A DNA stretch of 64,000 nucleotides from Clostridium sp. (GCA_031292145.1 JARLHR010000111.1:82728-146727); one strand, 5' to 3'. Shown: positions 46,063-56,104, counted from the first letter of the stretch. Made by a program: numbers and translations. The notes: generated by a model from the letters alone, not told the origin.

Positions 46063-46722
46063 ATGGGAATTGTTCAAAACATAGAAAAACTTAAATCTGA
46101 AATTCCAGAAGACGTAAAGCTTTTGGCTGTTTCCAAAACGAAGCCGTTAGAATATTTAGAAGAAGCTTATAGAGCGGGCTTAAGAGATTTTGGAGAAAAT
46201 AAAGTTCAAGAGTTAACGAAAAAGGCGGAAAACTTTCATGATGATGTAAGATGGCATTTTATTGGGCATCTTCAAAGTAATAAAGTTAAATATTTAGTAG
46301 ATAAGGTGTATTTAATACATTCTTTAGATAGTATTTATTTACTAAATGAAATAGAAAAGAATTTTAAGAAAGCTAATAAAACTGCTAATACTTTAATTCA
46401 AATAAATATTGGAAGAGAAGCAAGTAAAAGTGGAATTTTTGAAGAAAACTTATATGAATTTATAGAAGAAATTGAAAAGTGTAACCATGTGACTGTAAAA
46501 GGAATAATGGTTATAATCCCAATAGGAAACGAGGAAAGTAATAGAAGATATTTCAAAAGAACAAAGGAAATATTTGATGAGCTTAAAGAAAAAGAATATA
46601 AAAATATCAAAATGAACATATTATCAATGGGAATGACTCATGATTTTATGACAGCTATAGAAGAAGGTTCTAATTTAGTTAGAATAGGAACAGGGATATT
46701 TGGAGAGAGAAATTATATTTAG
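46063..46722 (+). CDS. yggS: YggS/PLPBP family PLP-binding protein
   Basis: A single-domain alanine-racemase-like barrel that holds pyridoxal phosphate and helps PLP homeostasis, without known catalysis. The PLP lysine lies in LLAVSKTKPLEYLEEAYRAG, followed by FGENKVQEL and WHFIGHLQSNKVKYL, and SMGMTHDFMTAIEEGSNLVR near the end. 219 residues; it precedes sepF as in most Gram-positive division clusters. Confidence 0.93.
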   Translation: MGIVQNIEKLKSEIPEDVKLLAVSKTKPLEYLEEAYRAGLRDFGENKVQELTKKAENFHDDVRWHFIGHLQSNKVKYLVDKVYLIHSLDSIYLLNEIEKNFKKANKTANTLIQINIGREASKSGIFEENLYEFIEEIEKCNHVTVKGIMVIIPIGNEESNRRYFKRTKEIFDELKEKEYKNIKMNILSMGMTHDFMTAIEEGSNLVRIGTGIFGERNYI

Positions 46723-46734
46723 GAGGAGTAAATA

Positions 46735-47184
46735 ATGAGTAATGTTTTGTCAAAAGTTAAATCTTTATTAGGATTTGAAGATTATGAGGAGTACGAGGAT
46801 TACGAGGAAGAAGAATATGAAAATGAAAATAAAGAAGAAGAAATAGAACCTGTTATTACAAATAAGAAAAATAGCAAGGTTGTAAATATTCATACATCTT
46901 CGACTACAAAAGTAACAATAACTAAGCCAGTGGATTATGAGGAAGCAACTGAAATTTGTGAAGCACTTAAAAATAGAAGGATAGTATTAGTTAACACTAC
47001 AGTGCTAGAATTAAAAATCGCTCAAAGATTATTAGATTTTATAAGTGGTTCTTGTTATGCATTAGGTGGAGAATTACAACAAATTGAAAAAGGTGTATAT
47101 ATTCTTTCACCTTCAAATGTTGAAGTAACTAATGAATTAAAGAATGAGCTAAGTTCAAAAGCGTTATTTAATTGGTCAAAATAG
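46735..47184 (+). CDS. sepF: Cell division protein SepF
   Basis: SepF anchors FtsZ filaments to the membrane. The 149-residue protein has the short N-terminal amphipathic helix ([12 protein letters not shown]), an acidic linker dense in E and Y (residues 15-45), and the conserved C-terminal domain ([36 protein letters not shown]). AGGAGG precedes the ATG. Confidence 0.95.
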   Translation: MSNVLSKVKSLLGFEDYEEYEDYEEEEYENENKEEEIEPVITNKKNSKVVNIHTSSTTKVTITKPVDYEEATEICEALKNRRIVLVNTTVLELKIAQRLLDFISGSCYALGGELQQIEKGVYILSPSNVEVTNELKNELSSKALFNWSK

Positions 47185-47195
47185 GGGGATAAAGA

Positions 47196-47450
47196 ATGAT
47201 ATATAGTGTCTACACAGTTCTTAGCATATTATTTAATTTATTAGAACTAGCTATAATCATAGATTGTATATCTTCATGGATTCCGCAAGCTCAAGGAAAT
47301 AAAATTATAAGCACTATTCATGAGTTTATTTATCCTATTTTAGAACCAATAAAAAAATTGCAAGATAGGCTAATTCCTGGCTTGCCAATAGATCTTTCAC
47401 CTATAGTTGCATTAGTTGTGATAGATTTTATTAGAAATCACATAATATAA
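47196..47450 (+). CDS. YggT family membrane protein
   Basis: An 84-residue protein with two hydrophobic helices and the YggT signature SWIPQAQGNKIISTIHEFIY followed by PILEPIKKL and GLPIDLSPIVALVVIDFI. Function is not well known; it may support division or membrane stress resistance. GGGGGA precedes the ATG. Confidence 0.9.
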   Translation: MIYSVYTVLSILFNLLELAIIIDCISSWIPQAQGNKIISTIHEFIYPILEPIKKLQDRLIPGLPIDLSPIVALVVIDFIRNHII

Positions 47451-47472
47451 TAAGGATGATATAATATAACTT

Positions 47473-48237
47473 ATGAAAGATAAAATAATTAAATATTTTA
47501 CTGATGAAGATAGAGATGAAGCCGTAAATCTATATGAAAGATATGTATTAGCTAAAGAAAAAAATATTACTATGTTTGGCAAAAACTTTTATACCCCAAA
47601 TGTATGGAATTGGTTTGAAAATAATTTGAACAGTAATTATTTTAAAGTTGAAAGTAATGGACTTTTTGAAGATTCTGAAAGAAGAATGGTTTCTTTTAAT
47701 AATATAAATAAAAGTCCATTTCCTATTAAACTACTTAAAATTCAAAATACATCAAAGTTTTCAGCTCTTACCCACAGAGATTTCTTAGGAGCAATTTTAT
47801 CTCTTGGAATAGAAAGAAATAAAATTGGAGACTTATTAGTATCCGAAAATACTTGTTATTTGCCAATACACGAAGAAATCGAAAGTTTTATAATATGCAA
47901 TTTAGAAAGGATTTCTAAAGTTAAGTGTGATGTTGAAATAATTGATAAGGTTGAATTTTTACCTAAATTTACTTTTAAAGAAGAAATTGTTTTAGTTTCT
48001 TCTTTAAGAATAGATGGAATTGTTTCAAAGATTATAAATGTATCAAGAGCTAAAGCACAAGGAATGATTGAACAAGGTCAAGTACTTGTAAATTACGTTA
48101 AGATAAAAGAAAAGAGTTATGAACTAAAGTCTGAAGAAAGAATTACAATAAGAGGTTTTGGAAAATTTATTTTAGGTAATTCAATCGGAAATACTAAAAG
48201 TGGAAAATTAAAGATTATTATAAAGAAATATACATAA
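47473..48237 (+). CDS. ylmH: YlmH, S4-domain RNA-binding protein
   Basis: A 254-residue protein with a distinctive N-terminal domain (LTHRDFLGAILSLGIERNKI) and a C-terminal S4 domain (SSLRIDGIVSKIINVSRAKA, MIEQGQVLVNYVKIKE). YlmH is linked to division in cocci and more recently to ribosome quality control with RqcH, a gene also present at 53187. The second role is from literature memory, not sequence. Confidence 0.9.
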   Translation: MKDKIIKYFTDEDRDEAVNLYERYVLAKEKNITMFGKNFYTPNVWNWFENNLNSNYFKVESNGLFEDSERRMVSFNNINKSPFPIKLLKIQNTSKFSALTHRDFLGAILSLGIERNKIGDLLVSENTCYLPIHEEIESFIICNLERISKVKCDVEIIDKVEFLPKFTFKEEIVLVSSLRIDGIVSKIINVSRAKAQGMIEQGQVLVNYVKIKEKSYELKSEERITIRGFGKFILGNSIGNTKSGKLKIIIKKYT

Positions 48238-48250
48238 TTGAGGTGAAAGC

Positions 48251-48886
48251 ATGAAATTAACACCAATGGATATAAACAATAAGGAGTTTAGAAAAGGTCT
48301 GAGAGGATATAATTCAGATGAAGTTGATGAGTTTTTGGATGAAGTAGTAGAAAATTATGAAGAACTATATAAAGAAAATGCTAACTTAAAAGAAAAGCTT
48401 ACAAATTTGAATGAAAAAGTTGATCATTATTCTAAAATTGAAAATACAATACAAAATACGCTATTACTTGCACAAAATGCTGCAGAGCAAGCTAAAAATT
48501 CAGCACAAAAAGAAGCTGAATTGTTACTTAAAAATGCGAATGAAACTGCTCAAAAGCTTATGGACAAAGCACATAATGATGTAGTACAAATAAATGATGA
48601 ATATGAAAAAGTTAAACAAGAATTTATAAAATTTAGAGTTAAATATAGAAATTTTATGAACACACAATTGCAAACCTTCGATGACTTGGAGAAAGATTTT
48701 ATTAAAAATTACAATGTTTCTGACCCAATTGGAGATGAGGATGTTACTGAAGAAATAGAAGAAAAAGGCATAAACATATCAAATAAAAATTTTGAGCATT
48801 TAGAAAATAATGAAGAATTTAAGGAACCTATTTCATTAAATGATGAATTAAATGAAATCAAAAGTTTTTTTGTTCAAGAGGATTAA
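48251..48886 (+). CDS. divIVA: DivIVA septum-site protein
   Basis: A coiled-coil protein that marks curved membrane at poles and septa. The N-terminal membrane-binding domain reads KLTPMDINNKEFRKGLRGYN then SDEVDEFLDEVVENYEELY, followed by a second coiled coil with many A, K and E (about 75-150) and an acidic tail. 211 residues; GAGGTG precedes the ATG. It is the last gene of the cluster. Confidence 0.94.
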   Translation: MKLTPMDINNKEFRKGLRGYNSDEVDEFLDEVVENYEELYKENANLKEKLTNLNEKVDHYSKIENTIQNTLLLAQNAAEQAKNSAQKEAELLLKNANETAQKLMDKAHNDVVQINDEYEKVKQEFIKFRVKYRNFMNTQLQTFDDLEKDFIKNYNVSDPIGDEDVTEEIEEKGINISNKNFEHLENNEEFKEPISLNDELNEIKSFFVQED

Positions 48887-48891
48887 TATAG

Positions 48892-48957
48892 TTAATTAAA
48901 TCAGTAAGTTAATATGGTTGAACGTAAATAGATATACTAACTTACTGATTTAATTAA
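48892..48957. repeat. Perfect 20-bp inverted repeat after divIVA
   Basis: TTAATTAAATCAGTAAGTTA and TAACTTACTGATTTAATTAA are exact inverted copies around a 26-base loop. There is no T run, and a normal terminator follows at once, so this hairpin has some other role or is a small mobile-element relic. Confidence 0.7.
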
Positions 48958-49001
48958 TCGAAATAAAAAGCCACTTCTCAATAGTGGCTTTTTTATTTCG
49001 A
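48958..49001. terminator. Terminator of the division cluster
   Basis: TCGAAATAAAAAGCCACT pairs with AGTGGCTTTTTTATTTCGA with an internal T run, a strong and roughly bidirectional hairpin. The bases to 49146 contain no gene. Confidence 0.85.
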
Positions 49002-49146
49002 TTATTATTATGAGATTTCTGAACTATTGAATTAGCTGGTAATTGTACTTTTTAATAATTGGATATATTAAGTTTCAATTGTAAAGTGTTGGTTTATATA
49101 TTATAATGTTGAAAGAATATACATAAAAAGAAGGGATTATTGGTTT

Positions 49147-50064
49147 ATGGAGAAAAATGTTTTTATAGTTGATGAAAACGGCAAAGGAGCAAGAATTGAT
49201 AAATATTTATCTGAAATTTTTGTTGATAAATCAAGATCTTTTATTCAAGGACTTATTGAAAAGGATAGCATCAAGGTTAATGATAAAATTCCTAAAAGTA
49301 ACTATAAGGTTAAGGCATTTGATGAAATTGAAGTAATATTTAATGAACCAGAAAGATTAAAATTAGATGCTGAAGATATACCGTTAGGCATTTTATACGA
49401 AGATGAAGATATAGTAGTTGTAAATAAAGAACAAGGCATGGTTGTACATCCAGCGCCAGGAAATTATAATGGTACACTGGTTAATGCATTACTTTATCAT
49501 TGCAAGGATTTATCTAGTATTAATGGGGTTATAAGGCCTGGTATAGTCCATAGAATAGATAAAGATACATCGGGCGTTTTAGTAGTGGCTAAAAATGATG
49601 ATGCTCATAATAAACTTTCTGAACAATTAAAAGACCATTCCATGAAAAGGGAATATTATGCTTTAGTAGAAGGAAGAATAAAAAACGATAAAGGTACTAT
49701 TGATAAACCACTAGCAAGAAACAAAAAAGATAGGTTAAAGATAGGAATAGTTGAAGGTGGGAAAAGAGCAGTAACCCATTATGAGGTTATTGAAAGATAC
49801 AATGGATATTCCTTAATTAAATGTATCTTAGAAACTGGGAGGACCCATCAGATAAGAGTACATATGGCTTCAATTGGTTTTCCATTAGTTGGAGATCCTC
49901 TTTATGGTTTTAAAAAGCAAAAATTTAAAGTAAAAGGTCAAATGCTGCATGCTAAGACTTTAGGTTTTATTCATCCTAAAAAGAATGAATATATGGAGTT
50001 TACTACAGAATTGCCAGAGTATTTTATAATTATCGTAGATAAATTAAGAAATGAACTTAGGTGA
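49147..50064 (+). CDS. RluD family pseudouridine synthase
   Basis: A 305-residue enzyme that isomerises uridines in rRNA or tRNA. It has an N-terminal S4 domain (ARIDKYLSEIFVDKSRSFIQ), the catalytic aspartate in IVHRIDKDTSGVLVVAK (near residue 137), and the C-terminal LETGRTHQIRVHMASIGFPL motif. Position after the division cluster and before pyrR matches YlyB of Firmicutes. The lspA gene that often precedes it is absent here. Confidence 0.92.
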   Translation: MEKNVFIVDENGKGARIDKYLSEIFVDKSRSFIQGLIEKDSIKVNDKIPKSNYKVKAFDEIEVIFNEPERLKLDAEDIPLGILYEDEDIVVVNKEQGMVVHPAPGNYNGTLVNALLYHCKDLSSINGVIRPGIVHRIDKDTSGVLVVAKNDDAHNKLSEQLKDHSMKREYYALVEGRIKNDKGTIDKPLARNKKDRLKIGIVEGGKRAVTHYEVIERYNGYSLIKCILETGRTHQIRVHMASIGFPLVGDPLYGFKKQKFKVKGQMLHAKTLGFIHPKKNEYMEFTTELPEYFIIIVDKLRNELR

Positions 50065-50091
50065 GTATATTAATATTTATGGAGGGGTAAC

Positions 50092-50640
50092 ATGAAATTA
50101 AAAGCAGTGCTACTAGATGAAAAAGCTATAAATAGAACATTAATTAGAATTTCACATGAAATAATTGAAAGAAACAAAGGTGTAGAGGATTTAGTTTTAC
50201 TTGGAATTAAAACTAGAGGATATCCACTTGCTAAAAGAATATCAAATTACATTAAGGGAATTGAAGGAAAAGAGGTTCCAGTTGGATCTGTTGATATAAC
50301 ATTATATAGAGATGATCTGAGTATTGTAAATGAAAAGGTGGAAGCTCACAATTTAGATTTAGGGCTTGAAATAAAAGATAAAAAAATAGTAATAATAGAT
50401 GATGTTTTATATACATGTAGAACTGCAAGAGCTGCTATTGATGCTGTTATAGACGTAAATAGGCCTACAGGTATACAGTTAGCAGTGCTTATAGATAGAG
50501 GTCATAAGGAATTGCCTATTCGTGCAGATTATGTAGGGAAAAATATTCCTACTTCAAAAAATGAAATCATTGCAGTTTCATTAAAGGAAATTGACGGAGA
50601 TGATTCAGTTAAGATATATGAGGGAAATATTAATGAATAA
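50092..50640 (+). CDS. pyrR: Pyrimidine regulator and uracil phosphoribosyltransferase
   Basis: PyrR binds UMP and pyr mRNA to attenuate pyrimidine synthesis genes and has weak uracil phosphoribosyltransferase activity. The PRPP-binding motif is [20 protein letters not shown] (about residues 101-120). 182 residues. GGAGGGG precedes the ATG. No pyr operon is adjacent, so its targets lie elsewhere. Confidence 0.94.
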   Translation: MKLKAVLLDEKAINRTLIRISHEIIERNKGVEDLVLLGIKTRGYPLAKRISNYIKGIEGKEVPVGSVDITLYRDDLSIVNEKVEAHNLDLGLEIKDKKIVIIDDVLYTCRTARAAIDAVIDVNRPTGIQLAVLIDRGHKELPIRADYVGKNIPTSKNEIIAVSLKEIDGDDSVKIYEGNINE

Positions 50641-50657
50641 AGGGAGAACACAATATA

Positions 50658-51818
50658 ATGTATGATTTAATTGCAACAAGTACCTTCGGAATAGAAAGTA
50701 TAACAGCAAAAGAACTAAAAGCGCTTGGATATGAAGATTTAAAAATTGAAAATGGTAAAGTAACTTTTGAGGGTGATGAAATGGATATAGCAATATGTAA
50801 TATTCATTTGAGAACGGCAGATAGAGTGCTTATAAAAATGGCCGAATTTGAAGCGAAATCCTTCGAAGAATTGTTCCAAGGTACAAAAAAAGTTGATTGG
50901 AGTAAAATAATTCCCATTGATGGGGTTATGCATGTTGTTGGGAAAAGTGTTAAATCAACACTACATAGTGTGCCGGATTGTCAATCAATTGTAAAAAAAG
51001 CTGTAATTAAGAGCATGAGTGAAAGTTATGGAATAGAGACGTTTAGTGAAACTGGGCCTGTATTTAAAATAGAAGTAGCTATATTAAAGGATATAGTTAC
51101 CCTTACAATAGATACTACTGGACCGGGATTACATAAAAGAGGGTACAGGGAACTTGCAGGAATAGCACCCTTAAAAGAAACATTAGCTGCATCTTTAATT
51201 TTAATATCTAGATGGAATGAAAATTTTGAACTTATTGATCCGTTTTGTGGGTCAGGAACTATATTAATAGAAGCTGCTATGATAGCTCAAAATATTGCTC
51301 CAGGAGTAAATAGGAGTTTTGTATGTGAAACTTGGCCATCTATAGGTGATAACACTTTTAATATAGTGAGAGATGGTGCTAGAAAGTCAGAAAAAAATAA
51401 TGATATAAAATTAATAGGCTATGATATAGATTATAAAGTTCTTAAAGTTGCTATGGAAAATGCTAAAAAAGCCAAAGTAGATAAGTATATAGAATTTCAG
51501 AAAAGGGATTTTATGGAGTTTTCAACTTCTAGAAAGTATGGATTTATAATTTCAAATCCACCTTATGGAGAGAGAATTGGTGAAAAGGAAATATTAAATA
51601 CTCTTTATAAGTATATGGGAAATACAAAGAAAAGGTTAGAAAATTGGGATTTTAATATATTAACTTCCTTTGAAACTTTTGAAAAAGTATTTGGATTAAA
51701 GTCTACTAAGAATAGAAAATTATATAACGGTAAAATTAAATGCTATTATTATCAATATTTTGACAATGAAAAAATTAAAAATCAAGGAGATATTTTAATA
51801 AATAAGTTAATAAATTAA
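50658..51818 (+). CDS. RlmL/YpsC-type 23S rRNA methyltransferase with THUMP
   Basis: An N-terminal ferredoxin-like and THUMP region (about 1-160) is followed by a class I methyltransferase domain of the UPF0020 type, with FCGSGTILIEAAMIAQNIAPG as the SAM site (about 195-215) and ISNPPYGERI as the N-methylating catalytic motif (about 300-310). It probably methylates N2 of a guanine in 23S rRNA. 386 residues; the ATG follows AAAGGGAG. Confidence 0.9.
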   Translation: MYDLIATSTFGIESITAKELKALGYEDLKIENGKVTFEGDEMDIAICNIHLRTADRVLIKMAEFEAKSFEELFQGTKKVDWSKIIPIDGVMHVVGKSVKSTLHSVPDCQSIVKKAVIKSMSESYGIETFSETGPVFKIEVAILKDIVTLTIDTTGPGLHKRGYRELAGIAPLKETLAASLILISRWNENFELIDPFCGSGTILIEAAMIAQNIAPGVNRSFVCETWPSIGDNTFNIVRDGARKSEKNNDIKLIGYDIDYKVLKVAMENAKKAKVDKYIEFQKRDFMEFSTSRKYGFIISNPPYGERIGEKEILNTLYKYMGNTKKRLENWDFNILTSFETFEKVFGLKSTKNRKLYNGKIKCYYYQYFDNEKIKNQGDILINKLIN

Positions 51819-51959
51819 AGATATTTTAATTTAAATTTAATTAATTTAAGATAATTAGGTTAAAAAGTTATTTATCGAAGTTTATGAACTAAGAGGTGTA
51901 AATATATTTACAAAATTTTATGCCAGTGATAAAATTAGCTTAAGTAAAATATGGTAGCA

Positions 51960-51999
51960 AAGGTGCTAACAATTTAAGAATTGTTAGCACCTTTTTTGT
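51960..51999 (+). terminator. Terminator after RlmL-like gene
   Basis: AAAGGTGCTAACAATT pairs with AATTGTTAGCACCTTTT perfectly and ends in six T. Confidence 0.9.
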
Positions 52000-52071
52000 T
52001 CTAAATTATATATCTACGAACTTAGAAATAATAGTATTTTATATGTATGAATTAAGGAAGGAGTTCAAATA

Positions 52072-52917
52072 ATGGCAGAGGTATATCAAAGGATGGCGGA
52101 AAAAATACCCAATATGAGTAAAGCACAAGAAAAAATAGCAAAATATATATTAGCGCATCCAAACAGCACGCCTTTTTTAACTGTAGAAAAATTAGCGAAG
52201 CTATCTGGAGTTAGTATTGCAACTGTTACGAGATTTGTAATCTTTCTAGGATATAAGGGATATCCAGAATTTTTAAAGGATACTCAGGAATCCATGCAAC
52301 AGCAAGTGTCTAAAACTGAACGTATAAAAAATGAATTTGATGGAAATTGTAATGAAGAAAAAGAGGTATATAGTATATTTGAAGAGGATTTAAATAATAT
52401 TAAATTGACTATGGAAGAGTTAGATTTATATGAATTAAAAAAGGCAGTTAATTTATTGATAAATGCAAAAAAAATATATATAGTTGCAAGAAGAAGTGCT
52501 TTAATACTTGGGTCATTTTTGAAGTATTATTTAGATTTAATGTTTAACAATGTTAATTTAATTGAAAACATAGAACAGATACCAAAACAAATTAATGGAT
52601 TTAATGAAGAGGAAGTAATTATCGGAATTAGTTTTGAAAAATATACTAGAAGTACTGTAGAAATTTTTACACATTTAAAGAACCAAGGGGTTACAACTAT
52701 AGCTATTACAGATAATATGTTATCGCCACTAGTTCCACATGCAGATGTTACATTAACAGCACTGAGTAAAGGTTCCACTCAGATAGAATCTTTTGCAGCA
52801 CCACTTAGTTTAATTAATGCTCTAATTAGTTCAATTGAAAAGGAAAAGAAAGACTATTTTAATAGTAATATAGAATTGTTAGAAGAAGCATGGAAAAAAT
52901 TTGACTTATTTATTTAA
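52072..52917 (+). CDS. MurR/RpiR family transcriptional regulator
   Basis: A 281-residue repressor with an N-terminal HTH (SKAQEKIAKYILAHPNST, LAKLSGVSIATVTRFV) and a C-terminal SIS sugar-phosphate domain (NAKKIYIVARRSALILGSF, TTIAITDNMLSPL). Such regulators sense phosphosugars or amino-sugar phosphates. No sugar genes adjoin it, so its target is elsewhere. AAGGAAGGAG precedes the ATG. Hairpin element E starts at its stop codon. Confidence 0.9.
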   Translation: MAEVYQRMAEKIPNMSKAQEKIAKYILAHPNSTPFLTVEKLAKLSGVSIATVTRFVIFLGYKGYPEFLKDTQESMQQQVSKTERIKNEFDGNCNEEKEVYSIFEEDLNNIKLTMEELDLYELKKAVNLLINAKKIYIVARRSALILGSFLKYYLDLMFNNVNLIENIEQIPKQINGFNEEEVIIGISFEKYTRSTVEIFTHLKNQGVTTIAITDNMLSPLVPHADVTLTALSKGSTQIESFAAPLSLINALISSIEKEKKDYFNSNIELLEEAWKKFDLFI

Positions 52918-53145
52918 ACTTGTTCTATAACTTGCCGAAAGAACTGGTAGCCTTTTGCTCGGTTGCTAGAGAATGTAATTGTGGATTTCTATCGGTAGAA
53001 GTTGCACCCATTTCAGCTTGCTCCAATTATACAATTTGACAAGCTGAAATTGAACAACTTCTACCGAAGAAATGACTACAATAACATTCTCAATGCAACA
53101 CTACGCAAAAGACTACCAGTTCTTTCTAGTATGAGATATTTTTCT
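52917..53145 (+). repeat. Long-hairpin element E
   Basis: GAAAGAACTGGTAG on the left pairs with CTACCAGTTCTTTC on the right, then GCTAGAGAATGT/CATTCTC, then TCGGTAGAAGTTG/CAACTTCTACCGA, then CAGCTTG/CAAGCTG with the ACCCA motif on the left side. It is a close relative of element A, with the inner AGCTTGCTC/GACAAGCT hairpin of element D. It separates the convergent rpiR and rqcH genes. Confidence 0.82.
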
Positions 53146-53186
53146 AAGTTTAAATATAATTAGTAGTTTGCTATATTTAGATAAAG

Positions 53187-54920
53187 TTAACTTTTAAATT
53201 TTTCATTAAAATCGCTAGGATTTATAATTAAAGTTTTATTGGTATGGTAAATTACCATACCTGGCTTTGATCCATTAGGCTTTTTTAATTCTTTTACTTT
53301 GGTGTAATCGATAGGTAATTTTGAAGAAGCCTTTCCCTTACTATAGTAACCAGCAATTATAGCTGCTTCTTCAAGAGTTCTATCAGGAACATCAAAAGAG
53401 CAAATAATGACATGAGAACCTGGAATATCCTTTGCATGTAACCACAAGTAATTTTTGTTTGCAAATTTTAAACTCAAATAATCATTTTGTAAATTATTCT
53501 TTCCGACGTAGATATCAATCCCATCACTTGAAACAAAATGATGAGGTTTAGAAGACTTTGATTGTTTTGAATTTTTATTATTTTTCCTATATCGAATATA
53601 TCCAGTTTCAATTAATTCATTTTTAATTTCATCAATTTCATTATAACTTTCTGCATTTAGGATATTTGTAAGAACCGAATTTAAATATTCAATTTCCTGC
53701 ATATTTTTTTCAAGCTGAGCCTTAGCATATTCTTCTGATATTTTTAGTTTATTATATTTTTTATAGTAGCGTTGAACATTTTCGGAAGGAGTTTTTGTTT
53801 TATCTAGAGTTATTTTAATATATTCTTCTTCATTTTCATTATAAAAATTGAGCAAAGTACACTCAACATCACCTTTGTTTATAGTATAAATATACGAAGT
53901 TAAGAGATCACCTTTAATTTTTAAACTTTCTTTTTCTGTACATTCCTTAAGAGTTTCATTAAGGATTTTTGATTTTTTATTACATCTTTCAATATTTGTA
54001 TGAATAAGTTTTTGCAAATCAGTAGATTTATTTTGAAGCCTATCTTGTTTATCTTTATTTTCAAAAAATACATCCATTAATGTATTAGGATCATTATGCT
54101 GTACTGATAGAAATTCTTTCTCTAAGGAATTTAACTTTAATGAATAAAAGTCCTTAACTATTCCACTACTGTCTGTATAAATATTATAAGATATATTATT
54201 GTCTAGGTTATTTATGAATATCTTAAATTTTTCATAAATCTCATGGGTTGTAGGTGAATTATTATCCTTTGTAGTGTTATAATATAAATCATTGGATAAT
54301 AGTTTACTAATTCCAGTAAAGCAATTAGAATAAAATTTATCATCAAAAATAATAGAATTTTTACTTATAAAGGAATTTAGGTCTTCATAGGTAAAAGAAA
54401 AAGGGTTTAATTTAGTTGATATAGGTGGATAAACAAAATTAACTCCAGGATATAGCACTCTATAGGTGTTTATATCGGCTGTAATATGTTTTATCGATTC
54501 CATTACTTTATTATCTCTATTTCTGACTAAAGTTATGTTAGAATGGCGTCCCATAATTTCAATAACAAGGGAATACACGCTATCAAAACCAAGTTCATCT
54601 CTGTTTTCAATTTCTATTATTAAAATTCTATCGCTATCCTTTTGGGTAATATTTGTAATTCTCCCTCCTAAAATGTATTTCCTAAGAACCATTAAATACA
54701 TAGGAGCTTTTATTGGATTTTCCTTAACAATGTTAGTTAAATGAATTCTAGGAAATCTAGGAGATGCAGAAATTAAAAGTTTTAAGTTTTTACGATCTTT
54801 TCGTAAGGTTAAAATAATTTCATCTTTTTCCGGTTGATTTATTTTATCTATTTTTGAATTCAATAATGATTTTTGAAAATCATTCATTAAACTATATAAA
54901 TATATACCATCTAATGCCAT
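53187..54920 (-). CDS. rqcH: RqcH, NFACT-family ribosome quality control factor
   Basis: A 577-residue NFACT protein (formerly FbpA-like). RqcH binds obstructed 50S subunits and recruits tRNA-Ala to add C-terminal alanine tails. Visible are the NFACT-N region (ALDGIYLYSLMNDFQKSLLN, ENPIKAPMYLMVLRKYILGG), long coiled coils (about 280-430) and the NFACT-R domain (NDYLSLKFANKNYLWLHAKD then IPGSHVII). AAAGGATG precedes the ATG. The 330 bases upstream hold no gene. Confidence 0.92.
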   Translation of the reverse strand: MALDGIYLYSLMNDFQKSLLNSKIDKINQPEKDEIILTLRKDRKNLKLLISASPRFPRIHLTNIVKENPIKAPMYLMVLRKYILGGRITNITQKDSDRILIIEIENRDELGFDSVYSLVIEIMGRHSNITLVRNRDNKVMESIKHITADINTYRVLYPGVNFVYPPISTKLNPFSFTYEDLNSFISKNSIIFDDKFYSNCFTGISKLLSNDLYYNTTKDNNSPTTHEIYEKFKIFINNLDNNISYNIYTDSSGIVKDFYSLKLNSLEKEFLSVQHNDPNTLMDVFFENKDKQDRLQNKSTDLQKLIHTNIERCNKKSKILNETLKECTEKESLKIKGDLLTSYIYTINKGDVECTLLNFYNENEEEYIKITLDKTKTPSENVQRYYKKYNKLKISEEYAKAQLEKNMQEIEYLNSVLTNILNAESYNEIDEIKNELIETGYIRYRKNNKNSKQSKSSKPHHFVSSDGIDIYVGKNNLQNDYLSLKFANKNYLWLHAKDIPGSHVIICSFDVPDRTLEEAAIIAGYYSKGKASSKLPIDYTKVKELKKPNGSKPGMVIYHTNKTLIINPSDFNEKFKS

Positions 54921-55248
54921 TTTGTGTCATCCTTTCTTGCTATAACTAAGAATAGTATAACATTAATACTAGATAATTATCAAATATTAGCAAATTGTAA
55001 GTAGGAAAAAGGTTTGCAATATGGAATTTATGGTTATTAAACAGTCAAAAATATTAATATATATGTAGAATGTAAATAAGGATTTAACTTTAACAAAAAA
55101 AATATAAAAATTTTATAAAAAATGTATAGAAAATTTGAGAAATAAGTTATAATTTAAACTTAGTGGTATTATTAAATGAATAAAAAGCCATTTAATTATT
55201 AATACTTATAAGCTATGTAAGAAAAATTGTTACTGAGGGGGAATTTAA

Positions 55249-56076
55249 ATGAATTTTTATAAAATGCAAGGGGCTGGAAATGACTTTGTATTTATTGAAG
55301 ACTTTAATAATGAAATAATGGAAGAGTGTTTACTTGCAAAAAAACTTTGTGATAGGCATTTTGGAATAGGGGCTGATGGACTAGTAATTGTAAGAAAATC
55401 AGAATTAGCAAATGCCAAGATGGTTATAATAAACGCAGATGGTTCAAGAGCTAATATGTGTGGAAATGCTATAAGATGTTTCGGAAAATATGTGTATGAA
55501 CATGAAATAACTGACGGTGTTAAATTTTCAGTTGAAACTGGTGACGGGATTAAAGAAATAGAAATAATTTTAGAAAATGATAAGGTTAAATATGTAAGGG
55601 TGTATATGGGAAAACCATCATATAGTGGATATGATATACCTTTAGTTAACATGGAAAGTCTCATTGAGCAAGATATTTCTGTAGATAATAAAACTTATAA
55701 TATGACTACGCTATTAATGGGGGTTCCACATACAGTTATTTTTGAAAAAAATGAAGAATATAATGTTGTAGCAGATGGATCAAAAATAGAAAAACTAGAT
55801 TTATTTAAAGAAGGAAGTAATGTGAATTTTGTAAAGATAATTGATGATACCCATATAAGGGTAAATACATGGGAAAGAGGTGCAGGAGCGACCCTTGCCT
55901 GTGGTACTGGTTGTAGTGCAGCGGTAGTAGTAGCTAAGAAATTAGGACTTGTAGATAAGAACAAGGAGATATTTGCAAAAGCGCCAGGTGGGGAATTAGT
56001 TATAGAAGTTTTAGGTGATGATGTATATATGAAAGGTCCTGCAGAAGTATCTTTTGAAGGTGAAATTTCTTTATAA
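55249..56076 (+). CDS. dapF: Diaminopimelate epimerase
   Basis: DapF converts LL- to meso-diaminopimelate for lysine and peptidoglycan, in line with the meso-DAP-type MurE at 38086. Both catalytic cysteines are visible: ADGSRANMCGNAIRCF (C near 71) and ATLACGTGCSAAVV (C near 219). 275 residues. GAGGGGGAA precedes the ATG. Confidence 0.96.
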   Translation: MNFYKMQGAGNDFVFIEDFNNEIMEECLLAKKLCDRHFGIGADGLVIVRKSELANAKMVIINADGSRANMCGNAIRCFGKYVYEHEITDGVKFSVETGDGIKEIEIILENDKVKYVRVYMGKPSYSGYDIPLVNMESLIEQDISVDNKTYNMTTLLMGVPHTVIFEKNEEYNVVADGSKIEKLDLFKEGSNVNFVKIIDDTHIRVNTWERGAGATLACGTGCSAAVVVAKKLGLVDKNKEIFAKAPGGELVIEVLGDDVYMKGPAEVSFEGEISL

Positions 56077-56104
56077 AAAATAGCAAATAATGAGGGAATA
56101 GAAA

